In this document: piece after piece, positions 9,002-17,770 of the stretch
Numbering within the stretch: the stretch's first letter is position 1
Layout of the letters: every line of letters begins with the position of its first letter
Source of the DNA: Blastococcus sp. URHD0036
GTDB taxonomy: Bacteria; Actinomycetota; Actinomycetes; Mycobacteriales; Geodermatophilaceae
Direction of reading: 5' to 3'
Assembly: GCF_000701365.1 (NCBI RefSeq)
Contig: NZ_JNIK01000016.1
Coordinates: forward strand, 310,001 to 374,000
Length of the DNA stretch: 64,000 bases
Program-made: the position numbers and the translations under genes
Notes under the pieces: generated by a model
Databases searched by the model: none
What the model saw: the letters and a program-made list of their open reading frames with translations, nothing else
What the model was told of the DNA's origin: nothing

Positions 9002-10473
9002 CCGCCCCGGTGAAGACCCGGTTCTGTCCCTCGCCGACCGGCCTGGTGCACGTCGGCGCCATGCGGACGGCGCTGTTCAACTGGGCGCACGCCCGCCACA
9101 CCGGCGGCACCTTCGTCTTCCGCATCGAGGACACCGACGCCGCCCGCGACAGCGACGAGTCCTACCGGCACCTGCTCGACTGCATGCGCTGGCTCGGGAT
9201 GGACTGGGACGAGGGGCCCGAGGTCGGCGGGCCGAACGGGCCGTACCGGCAGTCGGAGCGGTCCGAGGTCTACCGCGAGATCGCCGGGAAGCTGCTGGCC
9301 TCCGGCCACGCCTACGAGTCGTTCTCCACCAACGAGGAGGTCGACGCCCGCCGCCGGGCCGCCGGGCAGGACCCCAAGCTCGGCTACGACAACGCCGACC
9401 GGCACCTCACCGACGCGCAGAAGCAGGCCTTCCGCGACGAGGGCCGGCTGCCGGTGCTGCGGCTGCGGATGCCGGAGACCGACATCGCCTGGACCGACCT
9501 CGTCCGCGGGGAGATCTCCTTCGCGGCCGGCTCGGTGCCGGACTTCGTGCTGATGCGCGGCAACGGCGCGCCGCTGTACCCCTTCACCAACCCGGTGGAC
9601 GACGCCCTGATGGGCATCACCGACGTGCTCCGCGGCGAGGACCTGCTGCCCTCCACCCCGCGGCAGATCGCGCTCTACCGGGCGCTGACCGACATCGGCG
9701 TCGCGCCGGGCACCCCGCGGTTCGGGCACCTGCCGCTGGTGTTCGGCGAGGGCAACAAGAAGCTGTCCAAGCGCGACCCGCAGTCGAACTTCGACGTCTA
9801 CCGCGAGCGCGGGTTCCTGCCCGAGGGGCTGATCAACTACCTGGCCCTGCTCGGCTGGGCGATCGCCGACGACCGGGACGTGTTCTCCGTGGCGGAGATG
9901 GTCGAGGCCTTCGACGTCACCCGGGTGAGCGCCAACCCGGCCCGCTTCGACCTCAAGAAGGCCGAGGCGATCAACGCCACCCACCTGCGCGCGCTGCCGA
10001 TCGAGGAGTTCCTCCGGCACGTGCGGCCCTTCCTCGCCGGCGCCGGGCTGATCGCCGACCCGCCGACCGAGGAGCAGGAGCGGGTCCTGCGGGCCATCGC
10101 GCCGCTGGCCCAGGAGCGGATGATCGTGCTCTCCGACGCCGTCGGCCTGCTCGGCTTCCTCTTCACCGACGAGGTGGAGATCGACCCCGCCGCCGCGGCG
10201 AAGCAGCTGGCCGGGGACGACGCCGCCGAGGTCCTGGACGCCGCCACCGCCGCGCTCACGGGCCTCGCCGACTGGTCCACCGCCGCGATCGAGGAGGCAC
10301 TGAAGACCGCGCTCGTCGACGGTCTGGGCCGCAAGCCCCGGCAGGCGTTCGGCCCGGTGCGGGTCGCGGTCAGCGGCCGCACGGTGTCCCCGCCGCTGTA
10401 CGAGTCGATCGAGCTGCTCGGCCGGGAGCGCACCCTCCACCGCCTGGCCGCGGCACGGGCGCACGGGGGATGA
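8998..10473 (+). CDS. gltX: Glutamate--tRNA ligase
   Basis: This class I aminoacyl-tRNA synthetase charges tRNA-Glu, and two tRNA-Glu genes lie 1.4 kb downstream. It has 491 residues, the usual length. [20 protein letters not shown] near the N-terminus contains the HIGH-type motif as HVGA, and the KMSKS-type motif is KKLSKRDP at about residue 255. The alpha-helical anticodon-binding domain fills the C-terminal third. If the genome lacks glnS, this enzyme may also charge tRNA-Gln for GatCAB amidation, common in actinobacteria. The GTG start overlaps the preceding stop (GTGA), and the stop overlaps the next ATG. Confidence 0.97.
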   Translation: MTAPVKTRFCPSPTGLVHVGAMRTALFNWAHARHTGGTFVFRIEDTDAARDSDESYRHLLDCMRWLGMDWDEGPEVGGPNGPYRQSERSEVYREIAGKLLASGHAYESFSTNEEVDARRRAAGQDPKLGYDNADRHLTDAQKQAFRDEGRLPVLRLRMPETDIAWTDLVRGEISFAAGSVPDFVLMRGNGAPLYPFTNPVDDALMGITDVLRGEDLLPSTPRQIALYRALTDIGVAPGTPRFGHLPLVFGEGNKKLSKRDPQSNFDVYRERGFLPEGLINYLALLGWAIADDRDVFSVAEMVEAFDVTRVSANPARFDLKKAEAINATHLRALPIEEFLRHVRPFLAGAGLIADPPTEEQERVLRAIAPLAQERMIVLSDAVGLLGFLFTDEVEIDPAAAAKQLAGDDAAEVLDAATAALTGLADWSTAAIEEALKTALVDGLGRKPRQAFGPVRVAVSGRTVSPPLYESIELLGRERTLHRLAAARAHGG

Positions 10474-11732
10474 CCGAGGCCGGCGGCCCCGGCTGGGGAG
10501 ACGAGCCCTACGCGGGGCCGCCGCCGACGGCCCGCTACGGCGCGCCACCGCTGGTCCCCGGAGCACTGCCCGGCCTGCACCCGCACCTGCCCCCGGGTGC
10601 CCCCGGCCCGGTGCCCTGGCCGCTCGGGCCGGTGCCGATGCCCCCGGGACCGCACACCCACCCGAGCGGCCCACCGGGGCCGTGGACGGGACCCCCCGGC
10701 CCGGCACCGTGGGGCCCGCCGGCACCGTGGGGCCCGTCGTGGGGCCCGCCACCACCGTGGGCGGTGCCGCCCTGGGCGCTGCCCAAGCCGCTGCCGCACG
10801 ACGTGCCCACACCGTTCCTGCTGGTCATGCGCGCGCGGACCTGGCGCTGGTGGCAGCCGCTGCTCGGGCTGTTCCTGTTCGCCGTCGTCTACACGGTGGG
10901 CGCGTTCGCCGTCGTCTTCCTGGGTGCCGTGGCCGTGGTGTCGCGCGGGGCGGTCGACCTGGAGTTCGACGACCTCACCGACCCGGCGACCCTGCTGATC
11001 ACCAACCTCAGCCTGATCGTCGCGATCCCCGTCGTCTGGCTGTGCTGGGTGGCCGCGCACCAGCTGCCGATCGGGTCCTCCTCCTCGGTGCTCGGCCGGC
11101 TTCGGTGGGACCTGTTCCGCGCCTACGTCCCGCTGGCGGTGCTCGCCCTGGGCCTGGGCATCGCCGTACAGCTCGGCCTCGGCGTCGCCCTGGACGACGG
11201 CGCGGAGGTCACCGGGCCGGTCCGCTCGTTCGCGCTGCTGGTGTTCTTCGTGCTGCTCACCACGCCGCTGCAGTCGGCCGCCGAGGAGTACGTCTTCCGC
11301 GGGTACCTCAGTCAGGCGATCGCGGCCTGGATCGGGCGGGAACGGGCCGGGGCCCTGGTCGCGGCGCTCCTGACCGCGACGCTGTTCTCGCTGGCCCACG
11401 TGCCCGGCGACCTCCTGCTGTTCCTCGACCGGTTCGCCTTCGGGCTGGCCGCCTCGGCGGTGGTGGCGCTGACCGGCGGGCTGGAGGCGGCGATCGTGCT
11501 CCACGCGGTGAACAACGTGCTGGTCTTCCTGCTGGCCGGCGCGCTGGGGGAGGGCGTGGAGACCGATGCAACGGTCAGCGGCTGGTCCGGTCTCGTGGTG
11601 GTGCTGCTCGACGTCCTGGCGATGGCGGCGTACGTGCTGCTCGTGCGCAGGTCGGTGGGCCGTCGGCCACCCGCGACCCGCACGCCGGCACAGGACCTGC
11701 GGCTCCGGCCGGTCGGCGCCGCGGCCCGCTGA
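10470..11732 (+). CDS. CPBP family intramembrane metalloprotease with Pro-rich N-terminus
   Basis: The 420-residue membrane protein has a proline-rich cytosolic stretch (residues 1-110, many GPPPPW-like units) and then about eight hydrophobic segments. The CPBP/Abi signature is complete: AEEYVFRG near 271-278, FSLAH near 310 and HAVNN near 348, together the predicted zinc-binding protease site. Members process prenylated or other membrane proteins, and bacterial substrates are mostly unknown. ATGA overlaps the gltX stop, so the two are cotranslated. It is followed by the tRNA cluster. Confidence 0.9.
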   Translation: MTEAGGPGWGDEPYAGPPPTARYGAPPLVPGALPGLHPHLPPGAPGPVPWPLGPVPMPPGPHTHPSGPPGPWTGPPGPAPWGPPAPWGPSWGPPPPWAVPPWALPKPLPHDVPTPFLLVMRARTWRWWQPLLGLFLFAVVYTVGAFAVVFLGAVAVVSRGAVDLEFDDLTDPATLLITNLSLIVAIPVVWLCWVAAHQLPIGSSSSVLGRLRWDLFRAYVPLAVLALGLGIAVQLGLGVALDDGAEVTGPVRSFALLVFFVLLTTPLQSAAEEYVFRGYLSQAIAAWIGRERAGALVAALLTATLFSLAHVPGDLLLFLDRFAFGLAASAVVALTGGLEAAIVLHAVNNVLVFLLAGALGEGVETDATVSGWSGLVVVLLDVLAMAAYVLLVRRSVGRRPPATRTPAQDLRLRPVGAAAR

Positions 11733-11805
11733 GGGGAGGGGGTGCGCGGGACCGCTCAGCGGGTCGGGTATGGTTGTTCCCGCGCCGCGAGGCGTGCACG
11801 ACCCT

Positions 11806-11877
11806 TGGGGTATGGGGTAATTGGCAGCCCGACGGTTTCTGGTTCCGTTAGTCTAGGTTCGAGTCCTGGTACCCCAG
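11806..11877 (+). tRNA. tRNA-Gln (anticodon CTG)
   Basis: A 72-base cloverleaf has acceptor arms TGGGGTA/TACCCCA, anticodon loop TTCTGGT, T arm GGTTCGAGTCC and a G discriminator. No CCA is encoded. The anticodon stem has a T-T mismatch at its loop-proximal pair. Confidence 0.95.
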
Positions 11878-11910
11878 CGAGGAAGCGCCATCTCCTCAGC
11901 ACCACCGCAC

Positions 11911-11983
11911 GGCCCCGTCGTCTAGCGGCCCAGGACGCCGCCCTCTCACGGCGGTAGCGAGGGTTCGAATCCCTTCGGGGCTA
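11911..11983 (+). tRNA. tRNA-Glu (anticodon CTC), copy 1
   Basis: A 73-base tRNA has anticodon loop CTCTCAC between CCGCC/GGCGG arms and T loop GGTTCGAATCC. Acceptor GGCCCCG pairs with CGGGGCT, with a G-T first pair. The cognate synthetase gene gltX is just upstream. Confidence 0.95.
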
Positions 11984-11990
11984 CGCGACC

Positions 11991-12021
11991 GAGAGCCCCC
12001 GACCCACGGTCGGGGGCTCTC
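11991..12021 (+). terminator. Terminator after tRNA-Glu copy 1
   Basis: A perfect 14-base stem (GAGAGCCCCCGACC with its complement) has a 3-base CAC loop. It lies 7 bases after the tRNA. Confidence 0.85.
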
Positions 12022-12096
12022 GCCGTTCCCGGGCCCCGTGGCGCGGCACCCCCAGGTGCGGCGCGCGTCGGTGAGCGTGGCACGATGGCAGTGCAC

Positions 12097-12169
12097 GGCC
12101 CCGTCGTCTAGCGGCCCAGGACGCCGCCCTCTCACGGCGGTAGCGAGGGTTCGAATCCCTTCGGGGCTA
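12097..12169 (+). tRNA. tRNA-Glu (anticodon CTC), copy 2
   Basis: Its sequence is identical to the tRNA-Glu at 11911-11983, including four bases of 5' flank. It lies in the second copy of the tandem repeat. Confidence 0.95.
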
Positions 12170-12176
12170 CGCGTCC

Positions 12177-12209
12177 GAGAGCCCCCGGCCCCACCGGCCG
12201 GGGGCTCTC
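12177..12209 (+). terminator. Terminator after tRNA-Glu copy 2
   Basis: A 14-base stem (GAGAGCCCCCGGCC with its complement) has a 5-base loop. It keeps the arms of the copy-1 terminator but has compensatory GAC/GTC to GGC/GCC changes in the stem, showing that pairing is maintained. Confidence 0.85.
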
Positions 12210-12260
12210 GCCGTTCCCGGCCACCGGGCCCCCGCGCAGGCGGCTGACCAGCGGCGCGAC

Positions 12261-12266
12261 TAGCGT
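12261..12266 (+). promoter_or_regulatory. Putative -10 element (TAGCGT) for the gal operon
   Basis: TAGCGT lies 44 bases before the galT GTG. A GGCAGGAGG ribosome site in the leader indicates a conventional leadered transcript here. Confidence 0.4.
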
Positions 12267-12310
12267 CGAGCACCGGCGCGGCCCGCCGGGGCGGCAGGAG
12301 GGCGGGGCAC

Positions 12311-13405
12311 GTGATCCGCACGAGTCGTCGGATGGCCGACGGCCGCGAGATCCTCTACTACGAGGTGGACGGGTCGGCGGTCTCCCACGACACCCCCGAC
12401 ACCCGGGACCTCCCGGCGGTCGGCACGCACTCGCAGCTGCGCTGGGACGCGCTGCTCGGCGAGTGGGTCGTCTACGCCGCCCACCGGCAGTCGCGGACCT
12501 TCCTCCCGCCGGCCGACGAGTGCCCGCTGTGCCCCACCCGGCCCGGTCGTCCGCCGACCGAGGTGCCGGAGGCCGACTACCAGGTCGTCGTCTTCGAGAA
12601 CCGGTTCCCGTCGCTGGCCACCGCGGTCGACCCCGACGTCCCGCCGACGGCCCCCGGCGCCCCCTACGCGGAGCAGCGCCCCGGGTTCGGCCGCTGCGAG
12701 GTCGTGGTCTTCACGAGCGACCACGACCGCGCCCCGGCCGAGCTGGGTGCCGAGCGGCTGCGCCTGCTGGTCGACGTCTGGGCCGACCGGACGGCGACGC
12801 TGGCCGCGATCGAGGGCGTCGAGTACGTCTACCCCTTCGAGAACCACGGCGAGGAGATCGGGGTGACGCTGGGCCATCCGCACGGGCAGGTCTACGCCTA
12901 CCCCTTCCTGCCCTCCCGGGTCGAGCGGGTCCTCGCCTCGGTCGAGCGGCACCGCGAGCAGACCGGCGGCGACCTCTTCGCCGACGTCGTGGCCGCCGAG
13001 CGGGGCGGACCGCGGGTGGTCGCGGCCAACGAGCACTGGACCGCCTTCGTGCCGGCCGCCGCCCGCTGGCCCTACGAGCTGCAGCTGTTCCCGCACCGCC
13101 GGGTGCCCGATCTCCCGGCACTCACCGGCGAGGAGCGGACGGCGCTCGCGGAGCTCTTCGGCGACTCGCTCGGCCGGTTCGCCCACCGCTTCGACGAGCC
13201 GATGAACTACATCGCCGCCTGGAACCAGGCCCCGGTGCACCGTGGCCGCGAGGACTGGTGGCTGCACCTGCAGCTGTTCAGCCTGCGCCGCGCCCCGGGC
13301 AAGCTGAAGTACCTCGCCGGCTCGGAGTCGGGCATGGGCGCCTTCATCAGCGACACGAGCCCCGAGGACGTCGCGGAGCAGCTGCGGAACGTGGTCGTCC
13401 CGTGA
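12311..13405 (+). CDS. galT: Galactose-1-phosphate uridylyltransferase
   Basis: The Leloir-pathway enzyme exchanges galactose-1-phosphate with UDP-glucose to give UDP-galactose and glucose-1-phosphate. The 364-residue protein has the catalytic GHPHGQ motif, in which the second His (191) is uridylylated, and zinc-ligand candidates in CPLCP near 71-75. ENHGEEIGVTLGHPHG and NWWLHLQLFS-like segments (here EDWWLHLQLFS) match the family. The GTG at 12311 follows an AGGAGG site at good spacing, but an ATG seven codons later is possible. It overlaps galK by four bases. This begins a four-gene galactose operon; no galE is present in the window. Confidence 0.95.
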   Translation: MIRTSRRMADGREILYYEVDGSAVSHDTPDTRDLPAVGTHSQLRWDALLGEWVVYAAHRQSRTFLPPADECPLCPTRPGRPPTEVPEADYQVVVFENRFPSLATAVDPDVPPTAPGAPYAEQRPGFGRCEVVVFTSDHDRAPAELGAERLRLLVDVWADRTATLAAIEGVEYVYPFENHGEEIGVTLGHPHGQVYAYPFLPSRVERVLASVERHREQTGGDLFADVVAAERGGPRVVAANEHWTAFVPAAARWPYELQLFPHRRVPDLPALTGEERTALAELFGDSLGRFAHRFDEPMNYIAAWNQAPVHRGREDWWLHLQLFSLRRAPGKLKYLAGSESGMGAFISDTSPEDVAEQLRNVVVP

Positions 13406-14571
13406 GCTCCGACGCCGAGCTGGGGGCGGTCGCCCGCGCCGCGTTCGTCACCGCCTTCGACGCCGAGCCGGAGGGCGTCTGGGCGGCGCCCGGCCGGGTC
13501 AACGTCATCGGCGAGCACACCGACTACAACGAGGGCTTCGTGCTCCCGGTCGCGCTGGGTCAGACCACCCGGGCCGCGGTGGCCCGCCGAGCCGACGGCC
13601 GCCTCGCCCTCGTCTCGGCGCAGCACCCCGACCAGCGGGTCGAGCTGGACCTGGCGGACCTGGCACCCGGGCACCCGGCGGGCTGGGCCGGCTACCCGGC
13701 GGGCGTCGTGCAGGAGCTGCGGGAGCGGGTGCCCGGCGGGGTGAGCGTGCTCGTCGACGGTGACGTGCCGGCGGGGATGGGGCTGTCGTCGTCGGCGGCG
13801 CTGTCGTGCTCCGTGGCCCTGGCGCTGCGCGACCTCGCCGCCCCGGAACTGTCGGTGGCCGACCTGGTCGACGTCGCCCGCGCGGCCGAGAACGACTTCG
13901 TCGGGGCGCCGACCGGGATCCTCGACCAATCGGCGTCGCTGCTGTGCACCGCCGGCCACGCCCTGTTCCTCGACACCCGCGACCGCAGCAGCGAGCAGGT
14001 CCCGCTGGACCTCGAGGCGGCCGGGCTGGTGCTGCTGGTCGTCGACACCGGGACGACGCACAGCCACGCGACCGGGGGCTACGGCGACCGGCGGCGCGAG
14101 TGCGAGCAGGCCGCGGAGCACCTGGGCGTGCGGGCGCTGCGGGACGTCGCCGACGTCGACGCCCTCGCCCCGCTGGACGACGGGACCGACGACGGCGCGG
14201 TGCTGCTGCGCCGTGCCCGCCACGTGGTCACCGAGGACGCCCGCGTGCTGGAGGTCGTGCGGCTGCTGCGCGACACCGGCGACCCGCGGGCGGTCGGGCC
14301 GGTGCTCACCGCCGGGCACGCCTCGCTGCGCGACGACTTCCAGATCTCGACGCCGGAACTGGACACCTGCGTCGCCGCCGCGCTCGAGGCCGGTGCCGAG
14401 GGGGCCCGGATGGTCGGCGGCGGGTTCGGCGGGAGCGCGATCGTGCTGGTCGAGGCCGGGTCCGTCGATCGGGTGACCGACGTGATCACGCGTCGATTCC
14501 GGGAACACGGGTACAGCGCGCCCCGGACCTCCCTCGCCGTGCCCTCGCCGGGAGCCCGCCGGCTCAGCTGA
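13402..14571 (+). CDS. galK: Galactokinase
   Basis: It phosphorylates galactose with ATP to galactose-1-phosphate, the substrate of GalT upstream. The 389-residue GHMP kinase has the galactokinase signature GRVNVIGEHTDYNEGFVLP at about 31-49. The ATP-binding loop PAGMGLSSSAAL is near 124-135 and GGGFGGSAI is in the third motif near 340. The GTG start overlaps the galT stop. A transporter gene follows 31 bases on, supporting uptake and phosphorylation of galactose as the operon's role. Confidence 0.96.
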   Translation: MSSDAELGAVARAAFVTAFDAEPEGVWAAPGRVNVIGEHTDYNEGFVLPVALGQTTRAAVARRADGRLALVSAQHPDQRVELDLADLAPGHPAGWAGYPAGVVQELRERVPGGVSVLVDGDVPAGMGLSSSAALSCSVALALRDLAAPELSVADLVDVARAAENDFVGAPTGILDQSASLLCTAGHALFLDTRDRSSEQVPLDLEAAGLVLLVVDTGTTHSHATGGYGDRRRECEQAAEHLGVRALRDVADVDALAPLDDGTDDGAVLLRRARHVVTEDARVLEVVRLLRDTGDPRAVGPVLTAGHASLRDDFQISTPELDTCVAAALEAGAEGARMVGGGFGGSAIVLVEAGSVDRVTDVITRRFREHGYSAPRTSLAVPSPGARRLS

Positions 14572-14602
14572 ACCAACCACCTGCGAGACAACGGAGGTCC
14601 GC

Positions 14603-16285
14603 GTGGGCGATCTGCGCCTCGACGCCAACTGGGTCGACTACATGCTGGTCATCGCCTACTTCGCCGTCGTCCTGCTGATCGGGGCCGCCGCCCGGCGGCG
14701 GGTCTCCGACAGCCTGGACTTCTTCCTGTCCGGCCGGTCGCTGCCGGCCTGGGTCACCGGCCTGGCGTTCATCTCGGCCAACCTCGGAGCCGTCGAGATC
14801 GTCGGGATGTCGGCCAACGGCGCCCAGTACGGCATGCCGACGATGCACTACTTCTGGGTCGGCGCGGTTCCGGCGATGCTGTTCCTCGGCATCGTGATGA
14901 TGCCCTTCTACTACGGGTCGAAGGTCCGCAGCGTCCCGGAGTTCATGCGCCGCCGGTTCGGCACCGGGGCCCACCTGGTGAACGCGCTGAGCTTCGCCGT
15001 CGCCCAGATCCTCATCGCCGGCATCAACCTGTTCCTGCTCGCGAAGATCGTCGAGCTGCTGCTGGGCTGGCCCCTGTGGCTGTCGCTGATCGTCGCCGCG
15101 GCCGTGGTCCTCAGCTACATCACCTTCGGTGGCCTCTCGGCGGCCATCTACAACGAGGTGCTGCAGTTCTTCGTCATCGTCGCCGCGCTGCTGCCGCTGA
15201 CCCTCATCGGCCTGCACCGGGTGGGCGGGATCGACGGCCTGATCGACAAGGTGCGCGGTGCGGGCGGTGAGGAACAGCTGAAGTCGTGGCCCGGCACGGA
15301 GCTGTCGACCTTCGACAGCCCGGTGCTGTCGGTCATCGGCATCGTCTTCGGGCTCGGCTTCGTGCTCTCCTTCGGCTACTGGACGACGAACTTCGTCGAG
15401 GTGCAGCGGGCGATGGCGACCAAGTCGATGTCCGCGGCCCGGAGCACGCCGATCATCGGGTCGTTCCCGAAGATGTTCGTGCCCTTCATCGTGGTCATCC
15501 CGGGCATCATCGCCGGCGTCCTCGTGCCGGAGGTGGCCAAGGCGAAGGCCGAGGCCGACCCCGACTTCGAGTACAACAACGCGATCCTCGGGCTGATCAG
15601 CGACGTCCTCCCCAACGGCCTGCTCGGCGTCGCGATCGCCGGCCTGCTGGCCGCGTTCATGGCCGGCATGGCCGCGAACATCTCGGCCTTCAACACCGTC
15701 TTCAGCTACGACCTGTGGCAGCAGTACGTGAAGAAGGACCGGCCCGACGGCTACTACCTGAAGGTGGGCCGCTGGGCGACGGTGGGCGCCACCGTCGTCG
15801 CGATCGGGACGGCGATCATCGCGTCCGGCTACCAGAACCTGATGGACTACCTGCAGACGCTGTTCGGGTTCTTCAACGCCCCGCTGTTCGCCACCTTCAT
15901 CCTCGGCATGTTCTGGAAGCGGATGACGGCGACGGCCGGCTGGGTCGGTCTGGTGTCGGGCACCCTCGCCGCGGTCGCCGTGGCCTTCCTGAGCGAGGAC
16001 GCCTTCGGGACGGCGTCCCTCGGCGTCATCTCCGTCGGCGGCCAGGGCGCGAGCTTCCTCGCCGCCAGCGCCGCGTTCGTCGTCGACATCGTGGTCAGCG
16101 TCGCGGTCACGATGGTCACCCAGCCCAAACCGGCGCACGAGCTGGCCGGGCTGGTCTACAGCGAGACGCCCAAGGAGCAGCGCACCGACCCCGACGCGCA
16201 CGAGCTGCCCTGGTACCAGTCGCCGGTGCCCCTGGCGACCATCTCGCTGGTCATGGTCGTCGCCCTCAACGTGATCTTCCGATGA
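14603..16285 (+). CDS. Sodium:solute symporter (SSS family), probably galactose uptake
   Basis: The 560-residue membrane protein has about 14 hydrophobic segments of the LeuT-like SSS fold. The N-terminal SLPAWVTGLAFISANLGAVE and the core ITFGGLSAAIYNEVLQFF are typical of the SGLT-like sugar branch. A GGAGGTCCGC ribosome site precedes the GTG at 14603. Position after galT-galK argues for galactose or a related hexose as substrate; this is inference from context, since the family also carries inositol, proline and other solutes. The stop overlaps the ATG of the following small membrane protein (GATGA), suggesting a functional partner. Confidence 0.9.
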   Translation: MGDLRLDANWVDYMLVIAYFAVVLLIGAAARRRVSDSLDFFLSGRSLPAWVTGLAFISANLGAVEIVGMSANGAQYGMPTMHYFWVGAVPAMLFLGIVMMPFYYGSKVRSVPEFMRRRFGTGAHLVNALSFAVAQILIAGINLFLLAKIVELLLGWPLWLSLIVAAAVVLSYITFGGLSAAIYNEVLQFFVIVAALLPLTLIGLHRVGGIDGLIDKVRGAGGEEQLKSWPGTELSTFDSPVLSVIGIVFGLGFVLSFGYWTTNFVEVQRAMATKSMSAARSTPIIGSFPKMFVPFIVVIPGIIAGVLVPEVAKAKAEADPDFEYNNAILGLISDVLPNGLLGVAIAGLLAAFMAGMAANISAFNTVFSYDLWQQYVKKDRPDGYYLKVGRWATVGATVVAIGTAIIASGYQNLMDYLQTLFGFFNAPLFATFILGMFWKRMTATAGWVGLVSGTLAAVAVAFLSEDAFGTASLGVISVGGQGASFLAASAAFVVDIVVSVAVTMVTQPKPAHELAGLVYSETPKEQRTDPDAHELPWYQSPVPLATISLVMVVALNVIFR

Positions 16286-16617
16286 GCACCCAGGAGCCCG
16301 AGATGAGCGAGCCGACCACCCGCGGCGGCACCCAGCCCGTCGGTGCGCACTCCGCCGGCGCCTTCGACGTCCGCAACGTGATCGCGGCGCTGATCGGCTT
16401 CTACGGCCTCGTGCTGGTCGTCTACGGGATCGTCGACCCCGATCAGAAGTCCGAGGGGACGGGCGACGTGAACGCCAACCTGTGGTCGGGGATCGTGATG
16501 GTCCTCGTCGCGGCCGGGTTCGCCCTGTGGTCGCGGCTGCGCCCGATCGTGGTCGACCCGACCGAGCTGCCGGCCGAGGACGGGCCGGCCGACGACGGGC
16601 CCGGCGCCCGGCACTAG
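16282..16617 (+). CDS. Small two-helix membrane protein of the gal operon
   Basis: The 111-residue protein has a polar N-terminus (1-28). Helices at about 32-50 (VIAALIGFYGLVLVVYGIV) and 68-86 (LWSGIVMVLVAAGFALWSRL) follow, then an acidic tail rich in Asp and Pro. I do not recognise a named family. It is translationally coupled to the SSS transporter, and similar small membrane proteins accompany other actinobacterial SSS transporters, so an accessory subunit is plausible but unproven. Its TAG stop shares the tetramer CTAG with the stop of the convergent oxidoreductase gene. Confidence 0.75.
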   Translation: MSTQEPEMSEPTTRGGTQPVGAHSAGAFDVRNVIAALIGFYGLVLVVYGIVDPDQKSEGTGDVNANLWSGIVMVLVAAGFALWSRLRPIVVDPTELPAEDGPADDGPGARH

Positions 16618-17711
16618 GAGACGGTGACCGGCACCTGCTGGACCAGGTTGTTCGCCATGCCCTGCCGGTTCCACTCCTGTTCCAGTGGCTGGGCGCCGGA
16701 GGAGTCCGCGGCGCGCACGACCAGTTCGTGCCGGCCCGGGGGCGCCGTCCAGTCGAGCGTCCAGGAGCGCCAGGCGAAGGGGTGCGCCGGGTCGGGCGGG
16801 TCGAGCTCGGCGTCGGTCCAGGTGCCGCCGCCGTCGGTGCTGACCTCGACGCGGGTGATCGGCGCGCGGCCGGACCAGGCGCGGCCGGACAGCTGCACGG
16901 GCCCGGCAGGCAGGAACCGCTCGCGGCTCATGAAGTCCGGGAAGCCGGGCGGCGCGAGCAGAGCGCGCGGGCGGATCCGGTCGACCGGGGTGCCGGGGTC
17001 GCCCGGCTCGGTCTTCAGCCGGTAGGCGACGGCGTTCTGGAAGCCGTCGAACTCGTGGTCCAGGACCTCGATCCGGGTCAGCCACTTCACGTGCGCCATC
17101 CCGTACCAGCCGGGCACGACCAGGCGCAGCGGTGCCCCGTGCTGCGGCGGGAGGTCGGCGCCGTTCATGGCCCAGGCGAGCAGGACGTCGGGGCGCATCG
17201 CCTCGGCGAGCGGGAGGGCGCGGGCGTAGTCCTGCTCCACGCCCCGCTCGACGCCGTGGTCGGCCCCGGTGAAGACGACGTCGACGGCGCCGGCGGAGAC
17301 GCCGGCCTCCTCGAGGAGCGGGGCGAGGGGGACGCCGGTCCACTCCGCGGTGCCCACCGCCTCCAGCAGCCACGGCTGGCTGACCGGGCGGGGCTCCAGG
17401 CGGGCGCGCCCGTTGCCGGCGCACTCCAGCGTGACCCGGGAGGTGACCGCGGGCCGGGCCTGCAGCGCGGTGAGGTCCAGGTCGAGCGGCTGCTGCACCG
17501 CCCCCGTGATCCCCAGCCGCCAGGAGGCCGGGTCGACGGCGGGGATGTCGTAGTGGGTGAGCACGTAGTGCAGCCCGGGCGGGGTCACGTCGTAGCGCAG
17601 GGCCTCCAGCGGCAGCCCGTGGTTGCGGGTGGCGAGGGCCAGCTCGTCCAGGCCGATGCCCTCCCCGGGCTCGGCGGTGCGGGCCCGGCCCCGGGCGACG
17701 GTGTCGGTCAT
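16614..17711 (-). CDS. Sulfite oxidase-like molybdopterin-dependent oxidoreductase
   Basis: The 365-residue protein belongs to the sulfite oxidase/YedY superfamily. The oxidoreductase molybdopterin domain spans about 40-235, with the molybdenum-ligating Cys97 in TLECAGNGR and the cofactor region PPQHGAPLRLVVPGWYGM. A C-terminal Mo-co dimerisation (immunoglobulin-like) domain fills about 250-365. No heme domain and no twin-arginine signal is visible, so it would be cytosolic unless the start is wrong. The GAM ligand pattern fits sulfite dehydrogenases that pass electrons to a separate acceptor. The ATG at 17711 begins 59 bases from the IclR gene's stop, and both are on the minus strand. Confidence 0.88.
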   Translation of the reverse strand: MTDTVARGRARTAEPGEGIGLDELALATRNHGLPLEALRYDVTPPGLHYVLTHYDIPAVDPASWRLGITGAVQQPLDLDLTALQARPAVTSRVTLECAGNGRARLEPRPVSQPWLLEAVGTAEWTGVPLAPLLEEAGVSAGAVDVVFTGADHGVERGVEQDYARALPLAEAMRPDVLLAWAMNGADLPPQHGAPLRLVVPGWYGMAHVKWLTRIEVLDHEFDGFQNAVAYRLKTEPGDPGTPVDRIRPRALLAPPGFPDFMSRERFLPAGPVQLSGRAWSGRAPITRVEVSTDGGGTWTDAELDPPDPAHPFAWRSWTLDWTAPPGRHELVVRAADSSGAQPLEQEWNRQGMANNLVQQVPVTVS

Positions 17712-17770
17712 GGCCGTTGTCTACGCCTGGTTCGCCGGCACGGACAGGCCCAGCGGTCTCCCTCCGCGGC

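Larger units (their letters stand above)
11907..12220 (+). repeat. Tandem duplication of tRNA-Glu with its terminator
   Basis: Two direct copies (11907-12032 and 12093-12220, offset 186 bases) share an identical tRNA-Glu. They also share near-identical terminator flanks ending GCTCTCGCCGTTCCCGG. Only the terminator loop, the stem centre and one flanking base differ. Confidence 0.85.

Noticed and set aside
11907-12220. CRISPR-like or integrase attachment repeats around the tRNAs
   Set aside because: Only two copies exist, each containing a whole tRNA and terminator; no integrase, phage gene or att-like remnant is adjacent.
12311-16617. Possible horizontally acquired gal island
   Set aside because: Base composition and overlap style match neighbouring genes, and no mobile-element traces were seen.
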